This document shows, one piece after another, positions 36,351-43,737 of a stretch of DNA of 48,894 nucleotides. The translations under genes were made by a program, and so were the position numbers. Location of the stretch: assembly GCF_006171285.1 (NCBI RefSeq), contig NZ_CP040892.1:1-48894 (forward strand), in the 5' to 3' direction. Under the pieces are notes generated by a model. The model saw nothing but the letters and a program-made list of their open reading frames with translations. It searched no databases and was not told where the DNA came from. Source of the stretch: Leclercia adecarboxylata. GTDB taxonomy: Bacteria; Pseudomonadota; Gammaproteobacteria; Enterobacterales; Enterobacteriaceae. Numbering within the stretch: position 1 is the stretch's first letter; each line of letters begins with the position of its first letter.

Positions 36351-36705
36351 AGATTTTTCCTTTCATGCGCTCTCTCGACTCGGATGACCCCGAAGTGGAT
36401 AAGAAAAAGAAAAAGGACAAATTTTAATCTCGAAGTGACTTTATCAGCTACTTGTGCTGCTTTCAATTCGTTAAGTAGATCTTTCGATCGCCATAACTTA
36501 ATATCGCACTTTGTTTATGCTGCAAAAATAACAATATTAAGATGATTTATCTTTATATATTACAAAAGACAGATCAAATGATCGTGATGGGATCTTTTCA
36601 CAGATGACTTAACTAAAATTTTAAGCTGTAGTTGGTTTTTCTTTAAAATGGAGTTCGTGATAAAATAAATCGATCTTATTCAATGAGTTACAAGTGCTTT
36701 TGAAA
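36351..36705. promoter_or_regulatory. Intergenic control region of the transfer operon
   Basis: These 355 bp separate actX (leftward) from the 3' end of the relaxase gene, also leftward. They must hold the operon promoter. I see no clear -35/-10. A GATC-rich dyad lies at 36572-36597: AGATCAAATGATCG then GATGGGATCT. No ops-type RfaH element was recognised. Confidence 0.45.
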
Positions 36706-37866
36706 TTATCCTAATTTGATACCAATCTTCATCTTTTGTTCGTTCTGGAGCATCGCTTGTTTGATTTGGATGAACTGTTTCATCTGGAGCTGCTGCTTCT
36801 GAAGCATTGCAGCACTGTTAAGCACCAGTTCTTTACTTGATGAAGGGGTTCTATCGATACCTTTAACACCAAGATTATCAAGCTTCCACTCGTTACGATG
36901 GACTGTCTTCCAGCCATGTTGAACACCATGTTTATCAAGTGCAGGTATTTTTACTTCCTTTTGACCGAGTTTTTTAAGCTTAACAAGATCGCCCTTCTTA
37001 ACATTTTCTCGTGATGTAAGATCGCCAAAATCAGCCCCCCAGTATGTCTTTTCAACCCCCTTGTTAAGGGTCTTCAGTTTCAAGAAATGCTGCTTCGGCT
37101 TCGTTTTATCATGCTGGTAATGGTCATAACCAACATCCACAACCTCATAAACGCCCTTCTGTCGCTTAGGAGCGGTACTGTGAGCATCCCTGATAGACTG
37201 ATTAAGTCCTTGCTGCTGCCTGTGTGTTGCCTTAACGTCATAACCTTTAAGTTTTAGCTCTTCGCAAAAACCAGTTCTAATCTCCCTTAAATCCTTCTTT
37301 CTTATATCGGTACGCTTTCCATCTTCATCACGGATACGGAAAACAACATGAACATGAGGATGGTCATTTTTATCGTTATGATACCCAAGAACAAAGCGAT
37401 GGTTTGGATACTTCTTGTGCATCGTTTTTCTGACTGACTCAAGCAAGTCTTCTGGTTTCACTTTTGCAGAGACAGGCGGTGAGAACACGATATTTTGTGT
37501 CACCTTTTTATTTTCTTTACCCTTATCGTTCATTACATTTTGAGGGTCGTTTGCACGATCTACCATGTGCTCTTTTGCTTCCTGTATCTCGTCACCTTTC
37601 CATACCTGGCCGCTTTCACTCATCACGGGCAATTCTGATTCCCGGCTCATATAGTCAATACTGTTTCTTATCCCTTGTCGGGTGATTGCACCGCCTGATA
37701 TTTTTACAACCACTTCCTTACTGGCACCCTTTCGGTTGATACGTTCCTGTACGTTACGCTGATAGTTCTTACCACCATTTTTCACTTTATGGGCAAAAGC
37801 AGATTTGCGGCCAGCTTCAGAGGATTTACGTTTGACCCGGTATTCTTTATCAACGGAAACGCCCAT
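36706..37866 (-). CDS. taxC: MOBP-type relaxase (TaxC)
   Basis: This 386-residue protein has the three relaxase motifs: the attacking Tyr in IDYMSRE at Y72, a middle KYPNHRFVLGYHND segment, and the metal-binding histidines of HNDKNDHPHVHVVF (H164, H170, H172, H174). It nicks oriT and carries the strand through the channel. GGAGG precedes the ATG. It starts 2 bp after the end of taxA. Length fits TaxC of IncX plasmids. Confidence 0.93.
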   Translation of the reverse strand: MGVSVDKEYRVKRKSSEAGRKSAFAHKVKNGGKNYQRNVQERINRKGASKEVVVKISGGAITRQGIRNSIDYMSRESELPVMSESGQVWKGDEIQEAKEHMVDRANDPQNVMNDKGKENKKVTQNIVFSPPVSAKVKPEDLLESVRKTMHKKYPNHRFVLGYHNDKNDHPHVHVVFRIRDEDGKRTDIRKKDLREIRTGFCEELKLKGYDVKATHRQQQGLNQSIRDAHSTAPKRQKGVYEVVDVGYDHYQHDKTKPKQHFLKLKTLNKGVEKTYWGADFGDLTSRENVKKGDLVKLKKLGQKEVKIPALDKHGVQHGWKTVHRNEWKLDNLGVKGIDRTPSSSKELVLNSAAMLQKQQLQMKQFIQIKQAMLQNEQKMKIGIKLG

Positions 37867-37868
37867 TA

Positions 37869-38417
37869 TTACACCTCCACCTTATTAGATACAGTTCGAC
37901 CTTTGCATAACATTATGTAGTTTTCAAACTCACTTTTAAGATTAATGATTTCTGTTTCAAGCTTTTCTGCATCCTGATAGAACCCATCTTTATCAAGAAC
38001 TCTTGCCTGATCATTAAGGATGATGTAGTGAAAATTCCGGCCTACTTTATCGATAGCATTGCGACACCGATTCATCATAAGAAGTTCTTGATCAAAGAAA
38101 TCCAGTTCATTATCTAAGGTGGTCTGAATACGGTAGCGGCACTCTCTGGACAAAGTCCATCCATGACGCTTTGCGGCTTTTTCTATTTTATTCCGCTGTT
38201 TCATTGTTAAATACATTGTAGTTTTGATAAAATCATTAGTATCTGGCATAAAGTTATCATTATCATCTTCTGTTACTTTGCTTTTAAGTAAAGCACTGGC
38301 AAGCAATTTCATGCCTTTAGCAACAGTTAAACCAGGCTCATCTGGATAAATAACCTTCAGACATTCAAGTAGATTATCATGCTGTTTTTCTTCTAGTCTG
38401 AAATTAATTTGCTTCAT
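37869..38417 (-). CDS. taxA: Relaxosome accessory protein (TaxA)
   Basis: This 182-residue protein starts MKQINFRLEEKQHDNLLECL, a strand-helix pattern of DNA-binding ribbon-helix-helix proteins, and has a second similar segment KTTMYLTMKQRNKIEKAAKR in the middle. TaxA bends DNA at oriT next to the relaxase. GGAGG lies 4-5 nt before the ATG. The start codon lies inside the oriT repeat (38412-38504), so protein and site are joined. Confidence 0.88.
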   Translation of the reverse strand: MKQINFRLEEKQHDNLLECLKVIYPDEPGLTVAKGMKLLASALLKSKVTEDDNDNFMPDTNDFIKTTMYLTMKQRNKIEKAAKRHGWTLSRECRYRIQTTLDNELDFFDQELLMMNRCRNAIDKVGRNFHYIILNDQARVLDKDGFYQDAEKLETEIINLKSEFENYIMLCKGRTVSNKVEV

Positions 38418-38504
38418 AAATCCTCCAACAAGAACCGACTGTAGGTCACCGGGCAAACGAGTAAAATGCTAGCATTTTGCGGCGTTTGCCCTATCCTGCA
38501 TCGC
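38412..38504 (+). other. oriT: oriT copy 1 (oriT-beta-like), 93-bp repeat
   Basis: This 93-bp sequence is identical, by eye, to the reverse complement of 44268-44360. It contains inverted arms GGGCAAACG and CGTTTGCCC around a palindrome AAAATGCTAGCATTTT, and then CCTATCCTGCATCGC. The last resembles the IncP nick consensus YATCCTG|Y, with a predicted nick at 38498/38499. R6K is known to have two such oriTs. It lies directly in front of taxA. Confidence 0.88.
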
Positions 38505-38691
38505 TTTGATCTAGCACTAGTCTTGAATTGTGCTTCAGCGTCGAGGAAAAAGCAAAACTGAAGGGCTGTCATGGCTGAAGGTTTCGCTTGTCTACGACCG
38601 GAAACATCTCAATGGCTGTGAGCTATGTGGGATAAGGTTCGCTACGCGAACGGTCTGGCAGGGGGCGCAAGCGCTGTCTTGCAGAGTATAT

Positions 38692-38718
38692 AAAAAAGCA
38701 CCTCCCGCAAACGGGAGG
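38692..38718 (-). terminator. Terminator after the 85-residue gene
   Basis: On the - strand CCTCCCG and CGGGAGG form a 7-bp stem with a 4-nt loop, followed by TGCTTTTTT. It ends the operon of 39586-38745 before oriT copy 1. The 190 bp between it and oriT hold no gene that I can support. Confidence 0.85.
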
Positions 38719-38744
38719 GCTTCGGCGATTCATGACGTGTGAAA

Positions 38745-39002
38745 CTATTCAGGGTCTGGTGTGTCGCCTACCATGCCCTGACGGGCATCACACAACCAGC
38801 GGCGTAAGTTGCTCATTCTTTCCCTGTTTGCGTGGCTTGGTCTTTTCCCTCTGTTTCCGGTTAAAACTCTCCAAACCCTCAGCCCTTCTTTATTCGTCCA
38901 GTGAATGACTATTTCACCTTTACTGTTGAATGCAAGGGAAAAACGAACCGCACCTTCTTTTTGTTGATCACTGATAAAAGTTAAAAACTCCTGCTTTGTC
39001 AT
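38745..39002 (-). CDS. Small unknown protein
   Basis: This 85-residue protein starts MTKQEFLTFISDQQKEGAVR and has a short basic, Arg-rich C-terminal half. GGAGG lies before the ATG. It is 15 bp downstream of the 49-residue gene and ahead of a strong terminator. No family is recognised. Confidence 0.7.
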   Translation of the reverse strand: MTKQEFLTFISDQQKEGAVRFSLAFNSKGEIVIHWTNKEGLRVWRVLTGNRGKRPSHANRERMSNLRRWLCDARQGMVGDTPDPE

Positions 39003-39017
39003 AAAACCTCCAATGTT

Positions 39018-39167
39018 TCATTTACCAGTGAATCTATGCGCTCGTCTTTCCAGCGCTTTTTTGAGCTGATCCATGAACTCAGGGAATGCAGAGAACGGCA
39101 TGATGGGAAAGACAGGGCGAGCGCCCTTTTCAACAGCCTGTATTGCTGATAGCATACGTTCCGACAT
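39018..39167 (-). CDS. Small unknown protein, 49 residues
   Basis: This frame starts MSERMLSAIQAVEKGARPVF, has a hydrophobic middle and a basic helical tail ending RAHRFTGK. GAGG lies 8 nt before the ATG, and the gene fits tightly before the 85-residue gene, so translation is likely. It has a short Pro/Phe-rich hydrophobic stretch but no clear membrane span. Function unknown. Confidence 0.6.
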   Translation of the reverse strand: MSERMLSAIQAVEKGARPVFPIMPFSAFPEFMDQLKKALERRAHRFTGK

Positions 39168-39244
39168 TAGATATTCCTCGCGTGGGAATGAGTGTCACGG
39201 TATCAGGTTGCTCCAACAACCTGATACCACCTTCTTTTAAAACA

Positions 39245-39586
39245 TCAGTTTTTATTCAAAAGATTAATCACCTCTCTTTTAGCTTCATTCTGCTCCTTCG
39301 TTGTGAAGGCAAAATTGAACCATGATTCAATCTCTCTTAAAACGCCTTCTTTTGACAGGCCACATTCGTTGAACCAGAATGTTACGTTCTTTTTAAGTGA
39401 GTTAATCGCGCTAAGTTCGTTGTTATCTACTTCGCGAACAGACAAAGTAATGTAACCACGACCCCGGTTTTTTTCTTCGAATGTATGAATGGCAAGAAAA
39501 AGTGTTTCTGACTGGATGAAGGATATGCAGTTTATGGTTTCTTTTTTAACGTTTACTGATTTAAAATCGATGGCATAAGTTTTCAT
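39245..39586 (-). CDS. Unknown protein under the duplicated operator
   Basis: This 113-residue protein starts MKTYAIDFKSVNVKKETINC with a beta-rich first half and an amphipathic helical second half. GGGAG stands just before the ATG. It is the first gene after the second copy of an 88-bp promoter-operator block at 39592-39679. It is probably co-regulated with the J-domain operon. No family is recognised. Confidence 0.7.
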   Translation of the reverse strand: MKTYAIDFKSVNVKKETINCISFIQSETLFLAIHTFEEKNRGRGYITLSVREVDNNELSAINSLKKNVTFWFNECGLSKEGVLREIESWFNFAFTTKEQNEAKREVINLLNKN

Positions 39587-39591
39587 TTTTA

Positions 39592-39679
39592 CTCCCGCCC
39601 GTTTGGGCTACTGGATTAAGGCAAGGAATCATTCCTAACCAACAAATTCAGTATACCATCATATGATGGTAATGCAATT
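39592..39679 (-). promoter_or_regulatory. Promoter-operator block, copy 2
   Basis: On the - strand TTGCAT (39677-39672) and TATACT (39655-39650) are a promoter with 16-bp spacing. The spacer is the perfect palindrome TACCATCATATGATGGTA (39654-39671). The transcript begins with a GCCCAAACGGGC hairpin directly before a GGGAG ribosome site. An 88-bp block with few differences is found at 41301-41388. Confidence 0.82.
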
Positions 39680-39682
39680 ATT

Positions 39683-39922
39683 TTAATCCCTTTCTTTTAG
39701 AATTTCTCCACGCTTTACAAGTTGGTAAACAGGATGTTCATCAGCCAGGAGTAAAAGCATTTCATAAGTACCGGCTGCTAAACCGCGTGAAGTTTTTCCG
39801 GTAGTTTCTTTAGCCTGCCATGCTGACAAAGTGAAGCCAAAACGATCTGCGGCTTCCTGCTGTGTAAATCCAGCTTTAATGCGAGCGTTTTTCACCTCTT
39901 CCGGCGTTGGTTTATCAATCAT
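39683..39922 (-). CDS. HTH (XRE-type) regulator
   Basis: This 79-residue protein is a single helix-turn-helix domain: ARIKAGFTQQEAADRFGFTLSAWQAKETTG at about 13-42. It is the last gene of the J-domain operon and is followed at once by the second copy of the palindromic operator. The likely role is to bind both operator copies and repress both promoters. It overlaps the upstream gene by 8 bp. A solo antitoxin-like role is less likely, as no toxin-like partner is plain. Confidence 0.85.
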   Translation of the reverse strand: MIDKPTPEEVKNARIKAGFTQQEAADRFGFTLSAWQAKETTGKTSRGLAAGTYEMLLLLADEHPVYQLVKRGEILKERD

Positions 39923-40181
39923 ATTTTTTCACCTTCAACAATGTATCGACACAAAATTGCAATAATATTGGGTCTTCAATTTCATTCTTTACCCTATCAA
40001 ATTCATCTTTGAAAAAAGACTGCTGATAAACAATCTTTTTTGTTGTTTTCTTTTCAGATTCTTTTGCTCTAACCTTCATCAGTTTTTCCAGCTCGATGAA
40101 GATGCGTCCTGAATCTTCAGAAACAACAATTCTGTATGTAACATTACCTTTGTTTTTTCTGTCACTCAGTATTTCATCCAT
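39915..40181 (-). CDS. Small unknown protein
   Basis: This 88-residue protein starts MDEILSDRKNKGNVTYRIVV and is charged, with a helical second half. I use the ATG at 40181 with AAGG at 8 nt; another ATG at 40196 overlaps the upstream stop. It sits between the 180-residue gene and the HTH gene, overlapping both slightly or nearly. Its role is unknown; it could work with the HTH protein. Confidence 0.65.
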   Translation of the reverse strand: MDEILSDRKNKGNVTYRIVVSEDSGRIFIELEKLMKVRAKESEKKTTKKIVYQQSFFKDEFDRVKNEIEDPILLQFCVDTLLKVKKYD

Positions 40182-40192
40182 TATAATTACCT

Positions 40193-40735
40193 TCATAGTT
40201 GTTTAATTAAGCCGGATAACTTTACGAGCTGATCTATGTCCAATCCCCGAATCAGGACTTCATAACCATCACCACGCTCTGTCACATGCCCATTCAAACC
40301 ATTTACAGCTTTAAACCCTGTTAACGTTCCGTGCCAGTTTTCAAGCTTAACAAGTTGTGACAACATGCCTTTCAGTATTTGCCTTTCTTCCCGCTCTTTC
40401 TGTAGTTTCTTCTCATACTCTCGCGAAGTTTCAACATCCTGTAATGCATTTATAAGTATTTTCTTTTCAATATCTGCGGCTATCTCTACGGGGTTACGCT
40501 GTGGTGATACAGTGCATGTATGACATGGACTACGCCAGTTACGGCTATCCACGCTGCCTATGATAGCTAACCTTCCTTTGTCCATTCGAATGTGTACAGA
40601 ATAATTTTTAAATCGTGGCGACGTTAGTTTTATACGATATTGACAATCATCCAGCAGGTTTACGCGCCAGCCGTTCCCCAGGATACGGCAGACGATTTCA
40701 AAAACAGGCCGATAGAGCAAGAAAAATGATTTCAT
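40193..40735 (-). CDS. Unknown 180-residue protein
   Basis: This protein starts MKSFFLLYRPVFEIVCRILG and has a beta-rich first half with HTCTVSP, a Glu/Arg/Lys helix at about 85-115, and a C-terminal segment rich in Leu. AAGGTG lies before the ATG. It is the second gene of the J-domain operon. I do not recognise it. Confidence 0.65.
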   Translation of the reverse strand: MKSFFLLYRPVFEIVCRILGNGWRVNLLDDCQYRIKLTSPRFKNYSVHIRMDKGRLAIIGSVDSRNWRSPCHTCTVSPQRNPVEIAADIEKKILINALQDVETSREYEKKLQKEREERQILKGMLSQLVKLENWHGTLTGFKAVNGLNGHVTERGDGYEVLIRGLDIDQLVKLSGLIKQL

Positions 40736-40755
40736 AAACTCACCTTTAAAGTGTT

Positions 40756-40775
40756 GGGGGCTTTCGCCCCCGTTT
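40756..40775. other. GC-rich hairpin inside the J-domain operon
   Basis: GGGGGC and GCCCCC form a 6-bp stem with a 4-nt loop between the J-domain gene and the 180-residue gene. In the + direction GTTTT follows; in the - direction there is no T-run. It may attenuate or protect the mRNA. Confidence 0.5.
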
Positions 40776-40778
40776 TAA

Positions 40779-41294
40779 CTATGCTCTGTTTTCTACTTTC
40801 TGCCTGCCAGCTGCTTTACGCTTCCCGGCAGTGCCGTACATCTCGCGGATTTCATCAATACTGTGTTCTTTTCGGTTCCAGCGGCTCTTATGTTCTTCAG
40901 GACGGTAAAACCACTGTTTTTTCTTCGCTGCCCATTTGCAACCTATTTCTTTCAACGTGTCTTTATGTTCGCGAGTTTCCCCACTAATCCAGATCCAGTT
41001 GCCTATAACTTCATAAACTAAACCTGATAACCCGGTGAGTACGTTCAACACGCTTTCCATATCGTCACCGTAGTTATAGTGTGCGTTTTCATCGGTGCTC
41101 TGAAACGAATTAATTTTATCGATGTTTGCCATCAGAAAATCAAAAGCAGCGTTTACAGCTTTCATCAGTTCAGCGCCTAACGGATTACGGTCTGGATGAT
41201 ATTTTAAAGCCGCTTTTTTATATGCAGCCTTGATATCCTTTTCAGTCAATTCACCAGATAAACCAAAGACGTTTAATGCTTCCTGAATGTTCAT
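40779..41294 (-). CDS. J-domain (DnaJ-like) protein
   Basis: This 171-residue protein has an N-terminal J domain with the HPDR motif (AALKYHPDRNPLG at about 28-40) that stimulates DnaK. The C-terminal part reads WIWISGETREHKDTLKEIGC then KWAAKKKQWFYRPEE, a small domain also seen in antirestriction or KfrB-like plasmid proteins. There is no Gly/Phe or zinc region, so it is a type III J protein. It may recruit DnaK to the initiator or relaxosome, which is inference. GGGAG precedes the ATG. Confidence 0.88.
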   Translation of the reverse strand: MNIQEALNVFGLSGELTEKDIKAAYKKAALKYHPDRNPLGAELMKAVNAAFDFLMANIDKINSFQSTDENAHYNYGDDMESVLNVLTGLSGLVYEVIGNWIWISGETREHKDTLKEIGCKWAAKKKQWFYRPEEHKSRWNRKEHSIDEIREMYGTAGKRKAAGRQKVENRA

Positions 41295-41300
41295 GCTTTT

Positions 41301-41388
41301 CTCCCGCCCGTTTGGGCTGCTGGATTAAGGTAGGGAGCCATTCCCAACCAACAAATTCAGTATACCATCATATGATGGTAATGCAATT
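41301..41388 (-). promoter_or_regulatory. Promoter-operator block, copy 1
   Basis: This is the partner of 39592-39679, with the same layout: TTGCAT (41386-41381), TATACT (41364-41359), palindrome TACCATCATATGATGGTA at 41363-41380, and a GCCC/GGGC leader hairpin. It drives the J-domain operon. Confidence 0.82.
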
Positions 41389-41403
41389 GTTTTTGATTGC
41401 TTT

Positions 41404-41432
41404 GTAGTGTAAAGACACTATAAAGACAGCGA
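41404..41432. repeat. Partition-type repeat away from the par genes
   Basis: The motif AGTGTAAAGACACTATAAAG recurs in form around the par genes (46010-46060 and 46770-46930) as TCTTTATAGTGTCTTT-type repeats. Here it is alone, near the J-domain promoter and origin, some 4.6 kb away. Confidence 0.6.
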
Positions 41433-41445
41433 ATGCTTTACGCTG

Positions 41446-41703
41446 TTGAACCGTGTTTCAAAGAGGCGCGAACTGTGTCACATTTTGCATACTCGTTACA
41501 TCGCGCCGGGGACGTTCGCCAGTATTGGCGAACCAACAAGCCTGGATATGAGCAATAACCTCCTCTCCCCTGCTAAGCCAATTTCTGACTATCAGACGGC
41601 GTTTAGCCTGTCGCAGTTAGCGCGTGAGCTGGCGAACGGTACGCCGGGGCAGTGTGAAGCACTGGCGCGGGGCGCTGTATCTGCGCGTTATGAGGTGCGT
41701 TAG
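41446..41703 (+). CDS. Possible small + strand gene, uncertain
   Basis: An 85-codon frame is open here, and its second half from an ATG at 41551 (MSNNLLSPAKPISDYQTAFS) has protein-like composition, with the helical FSLSQLARELANG. No strong ribosome site precedes either start. A palindrome GTTCGCCAGTATTGGCGAAC lies within it at 41513-41532 and would suit an operator better than a codon run. It may be a decayed or a very small real gene. Function unknown. Confidence 0.35.
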   Translation: MNRVSKRRELCHILHTRYIAPGTFASIGEPTSLDMSNNLLSPAKPISDYQTAFSLSQLARELANGTPGQCEALARGAVSARYEVR

Positions 41704-41796
41704 CAGCGCATTACGTGGCGAGTAGCTGAAACCAATTGATGCCTGACGAACTCTGACAGAAAAAAAACAATCAGGCCGCCAGCTGCTGGGCGACAA

Positions 41797-41850
41797 TAGC
41801 CAGCAAAAAGTAACTGGCCATCATTGCCGGTCGTAAAATTTTGCTGGCAT
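41797..41850. repeat. GCTGGCA repeat pair, site 3 (near the origin)
   Basis: TAGCCAGCAAAAAG (41797) and TTTTGCTGGCAT (41840-41850) face each other. The second is preceded by CGGTCGTAAAAT, the same context as at 15299-15312. So the repeats of sites 1 and 2 recur close to the replication region. Confidence 0.65.
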
Positions 41851-41925
41851 CCCATGTAAGCGGAGTTCACTCCTGGTCAATTTCCAGCTTGTTACGTTAA
41901 ACGAGCTGTATGCTGTTCTAAGCGG

Positions 41926-42083
41926 GTTTACCCCGTTCTGCTGAACCCTCGTCGGGGTAAACTCACTTAAAACGCCTCTGAGGGCTTCTGAGTGCGTTTT
42001 AGTGCTGGATCTAAAAAGGATCACTCCACGATCCTTTCCCGTTTTTTACGCATAACTTAAAAATCATCTTACTTTTAAGTTAT
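41926..42083. other. Row of four stem-loops before the origin
   Basis: Four stems follow one another: GTTTACCCCG/CGGGGTAAAC (41926-41962), AAAACGC/GCGTTTT (41969-42000), AAAGGATC/GATCCTTT (42015-42037) and ATAACTTAAAA/TTTTAAGTTAT (42052-42083). No gene is visible. Such packed secondary structure could be terminators between the operons or a single-strand initiation site for priming. The AT-rich stretch 42084-42165 after it also holds no gene. Confidence 0.6.
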
Positions 42084-42378
42084 CTTTGCTCAATGTATCT
42101 CTTTGATTTAACAGTTTAAAACATCTCTTTTTTTTGAGTTAAAATTCTTCTCACCTTTTCTCAGACCTAGGTGATCGAGAGACGGCACCGCTCGCCGCAG
42201 TCTTTGGCTGAGGCGTACCGCAGGAGCATAGCGACGAGGAACGAACAGCCAAAGCGAGGAAGCGGAATATCTGCTGCTCTGACAGAGAGCACGTACACTC
42301 AATGGCTAAAATATGAACACCTTATGTTTTGCTCCAACTTCCGAAGGTTAGAAGGATCTATCCTCTGGGTTTATGCTG

Positions 42379-42387
42379 AGTTATCCA
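42379..42387 (+). other. DnaA box
   Basis: TTATCCACA is a perfect consensus DnaA-binding site, about 100 bp before the first iteron. AT-rich DNA (42405-42480) between them would be the unwinding region, as in the gamma origin of R6K. Confidence 0.85.
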
Positions 42388-42488
42388 CAGGTACTGTGCA
42401 TTAAAAGCCTTATATATATTTTCTTTTCTTAAAGATCTTAAAGAATTAGAGGTTTTTAATTATCTGATATATATAGGAAAAATAAGCT

Positions 42489-42620
42489 AAACATGATGGT
42501 GGATGCGACGAAACATGATGATAAATGCGATTAAACATGATGGGAAATGCGACGAGACATGATGAAAAATGCGTTTTACCATGATGGAAAATGCGACGAA
42601 ACATGATGGAAAATGCGACG
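42489..42620. other. ori: Origin of replication: six tandem 22-bp iterons
   Basis: Six head-to-tail 22-bp repeats of form AAACATGATGNNNNATGCGACG start at 42489, 42511, 42533, 42555, 42577 and 42599. The third to sixth bases and ATGATG...ATGCG are nearly invariant. Such repeats bind the pi-type initiator encoded downstream. Copy 4 ends GTTT and copy 5 starts TACC, so these two are the weakest. This is the gamma-type origin plan of R6K. Confidence 0.94.
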
Positions 42621-42743
42621 CTATTAACAGCTTGATTTAAAAGCTTCATATCTGAAGATCTTTGTATGTGAAGTCATCAAGGCGTGCGTTTTATGAGCAC
42701 ATTGGCTGGAGCCTGTCTGGTTTAGCTGAGTCGCTAAGCGGAC

Positions 42744-42796
42744 AAACATGATGATAAATGCGAATAAACATGATGGAAAAAATAACTTCATCATGT
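42744..42796 (+). promoter_or_regulatory. Autoregulatory operator of the initiator gene
   Basis: Two further iteron units (42744-42765, and a degenerate one from 42766) and an inverted half iteron (TCATCATGTT near 42788-42797) overlap the presumed rep promoter. In R6K, initiator dimers bind such inverted halves to repress their own gene. Confidence 0.8.
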
Positions 42797-42826
42797 TAAT
42801 GTGGCTACTCTTTAGTGAGAGGTTTT

Positions 42827-43729
42827 ATGAGAATAAAAGTTATGAAAAATGTAACTGAAAAAACGAAGATTCGTCACAGGAACGAAATAAATAAAACTCT
42901 GGCTCAACTTCCATTGGCAGCCAAAAGGGTTCTGTGTCTGGCCTTGGTTTATGTTGATCCAAAAAAAGAAATGAGAATGGGGCAGACCTTTAAAATTCGG
43001 GCTGATATGTACGCAAAGATAGCCGGAATACATCCTTCTGTTGCTTATAAGCAAGTCAAGGAAGGTGCTGAATTGTTAAATGTCAGTAAACTTTCCCTTA
43101 CGGGGAATGATATGAAGGAATTAGCAAAGGAACTTGGTCTTCCAAATTCAAAAAACATCGACCGCCTTGACTTATCGATTACTGATTATTGTGCATATAA
43201 CCAAAATGAGGGATTTGTAATTCTAAGATTTGGATACACTATCACGCCTTATATATCAAGATTAATTGGGGCGGAAAATAAATTCACAACACAACTAATT
43301 GCGTCCTCATTAAAATTGAGAGGGGAGTATTCGTGGTCATTGTATCAGTTAATTAGGAAGAATTACTCAACGTTTAAAGGGAAAAATTCATTTAGCCTAT
43401 CTCTGGAAGAGTTGAAGGATGAACTTATTGCTTACAATATTGATGATAATGGAGATATTATATATAAGTATCCAGAGTACCCTATATTCAAGCGAGAGGT
43501 AATAAATAAGGCCATCAAAGAAATAAAAGAAAAAACTGAGGTGACTTTCCTGTCTTGCGTTGTCGATGAAAAAGAAGGAAGGAAAGTTAGTAAGTTACGA
43601 TTTGAATACGCTATAGATGAAGATAAATTTGCCGAATCAGGCTCTGATTTTCCTATAGAGTTATTTGACGATGATGATTCTGCTTTTCTTGAGGAGTTTG
43701 ATAGAAAAGTACCACCCAAAAAGAAATGA
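42827..43729 (+). CDS. pir: Replication initiator (pi/RepE-like)
   Basis: This protein of about 300 residues has the two-winged-helix Rep_3 plan seen in pi and RepE: RHRNEINKTLAQLPLAAKRV at the N-terminus, MYAKIAGIHPSVAYKQVKEG as the first HTH, and SSLKLRGEYSWSLYQLIRKN leading into the second winged helix. It binds the 22-bp iterons upstream. I prefer the ATG at 42827 with GAGAGG close upstream; GTG at 42815 and ATG at 42842 are alternatives. The acidic C-terminus (FDDDDSAFLEEF) is typical. Confidence 0.93.
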   Translation: MRIKVMKNVTEKTKIRHRNEINKTLAQLPLAAKRVLCLALVYVDPKKEMRMGQTFKIRADMYAKIAGIHPSVAYKQVKEGAELLNVSKLSLTGNDMKELAKELGLPNSKNIDRLDLSITDYCAYNQNEGFVILRFGYTITPYISRLIGAENKFTTQLIASSLKLRGEYSWSLYQLIRKNYSTFKGKNSFSLSLEELKDELIAYNIDDNGDIIYKYPEYPIFKREVINKAIKEIKEKTEVTFLSCVVDEKEGRKVSKLRFEYAIDEDKFAESGSDFPIELFDDDDSAFLEEFDRKVPPKKK

Positions 43730-43737
43730 GGTGAGTT

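Noticed and set aside
38530..38742. 70-codon + strand frame beside oriT copy 1
   Set aside because: It runs through the terminator of the opposite operon and has no ribosome site or protein-like composition.
39683..40181. Toxin-antitoxin pair of the HTH protein and the 88-residue protein
   Set aside because: The order and an XRE domain would allow it, but the 88-residue protein has no toxin-like fold that I can see, and the palindromic operator fits a plain repressor better.
42166..42300. Sequence with GAGCGAGGAAGCGGAA-like similarity to ColE1-type origin DNA, and a + strand frame at 42171
   Set aside because: Only a short likeness (AGCGAGGAAGCGGAA); no RNA I/RNA II structure was recognised, and the frame has no ribosome site. 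Not enough for a second replicon or a gene.
42489..42620. Regular repeats that could be taken for a CRISPR array
   Set aside because: The repeats are 22 bp head to tail without true spacers and lie directly before a pi-type initiator; they are iterons.
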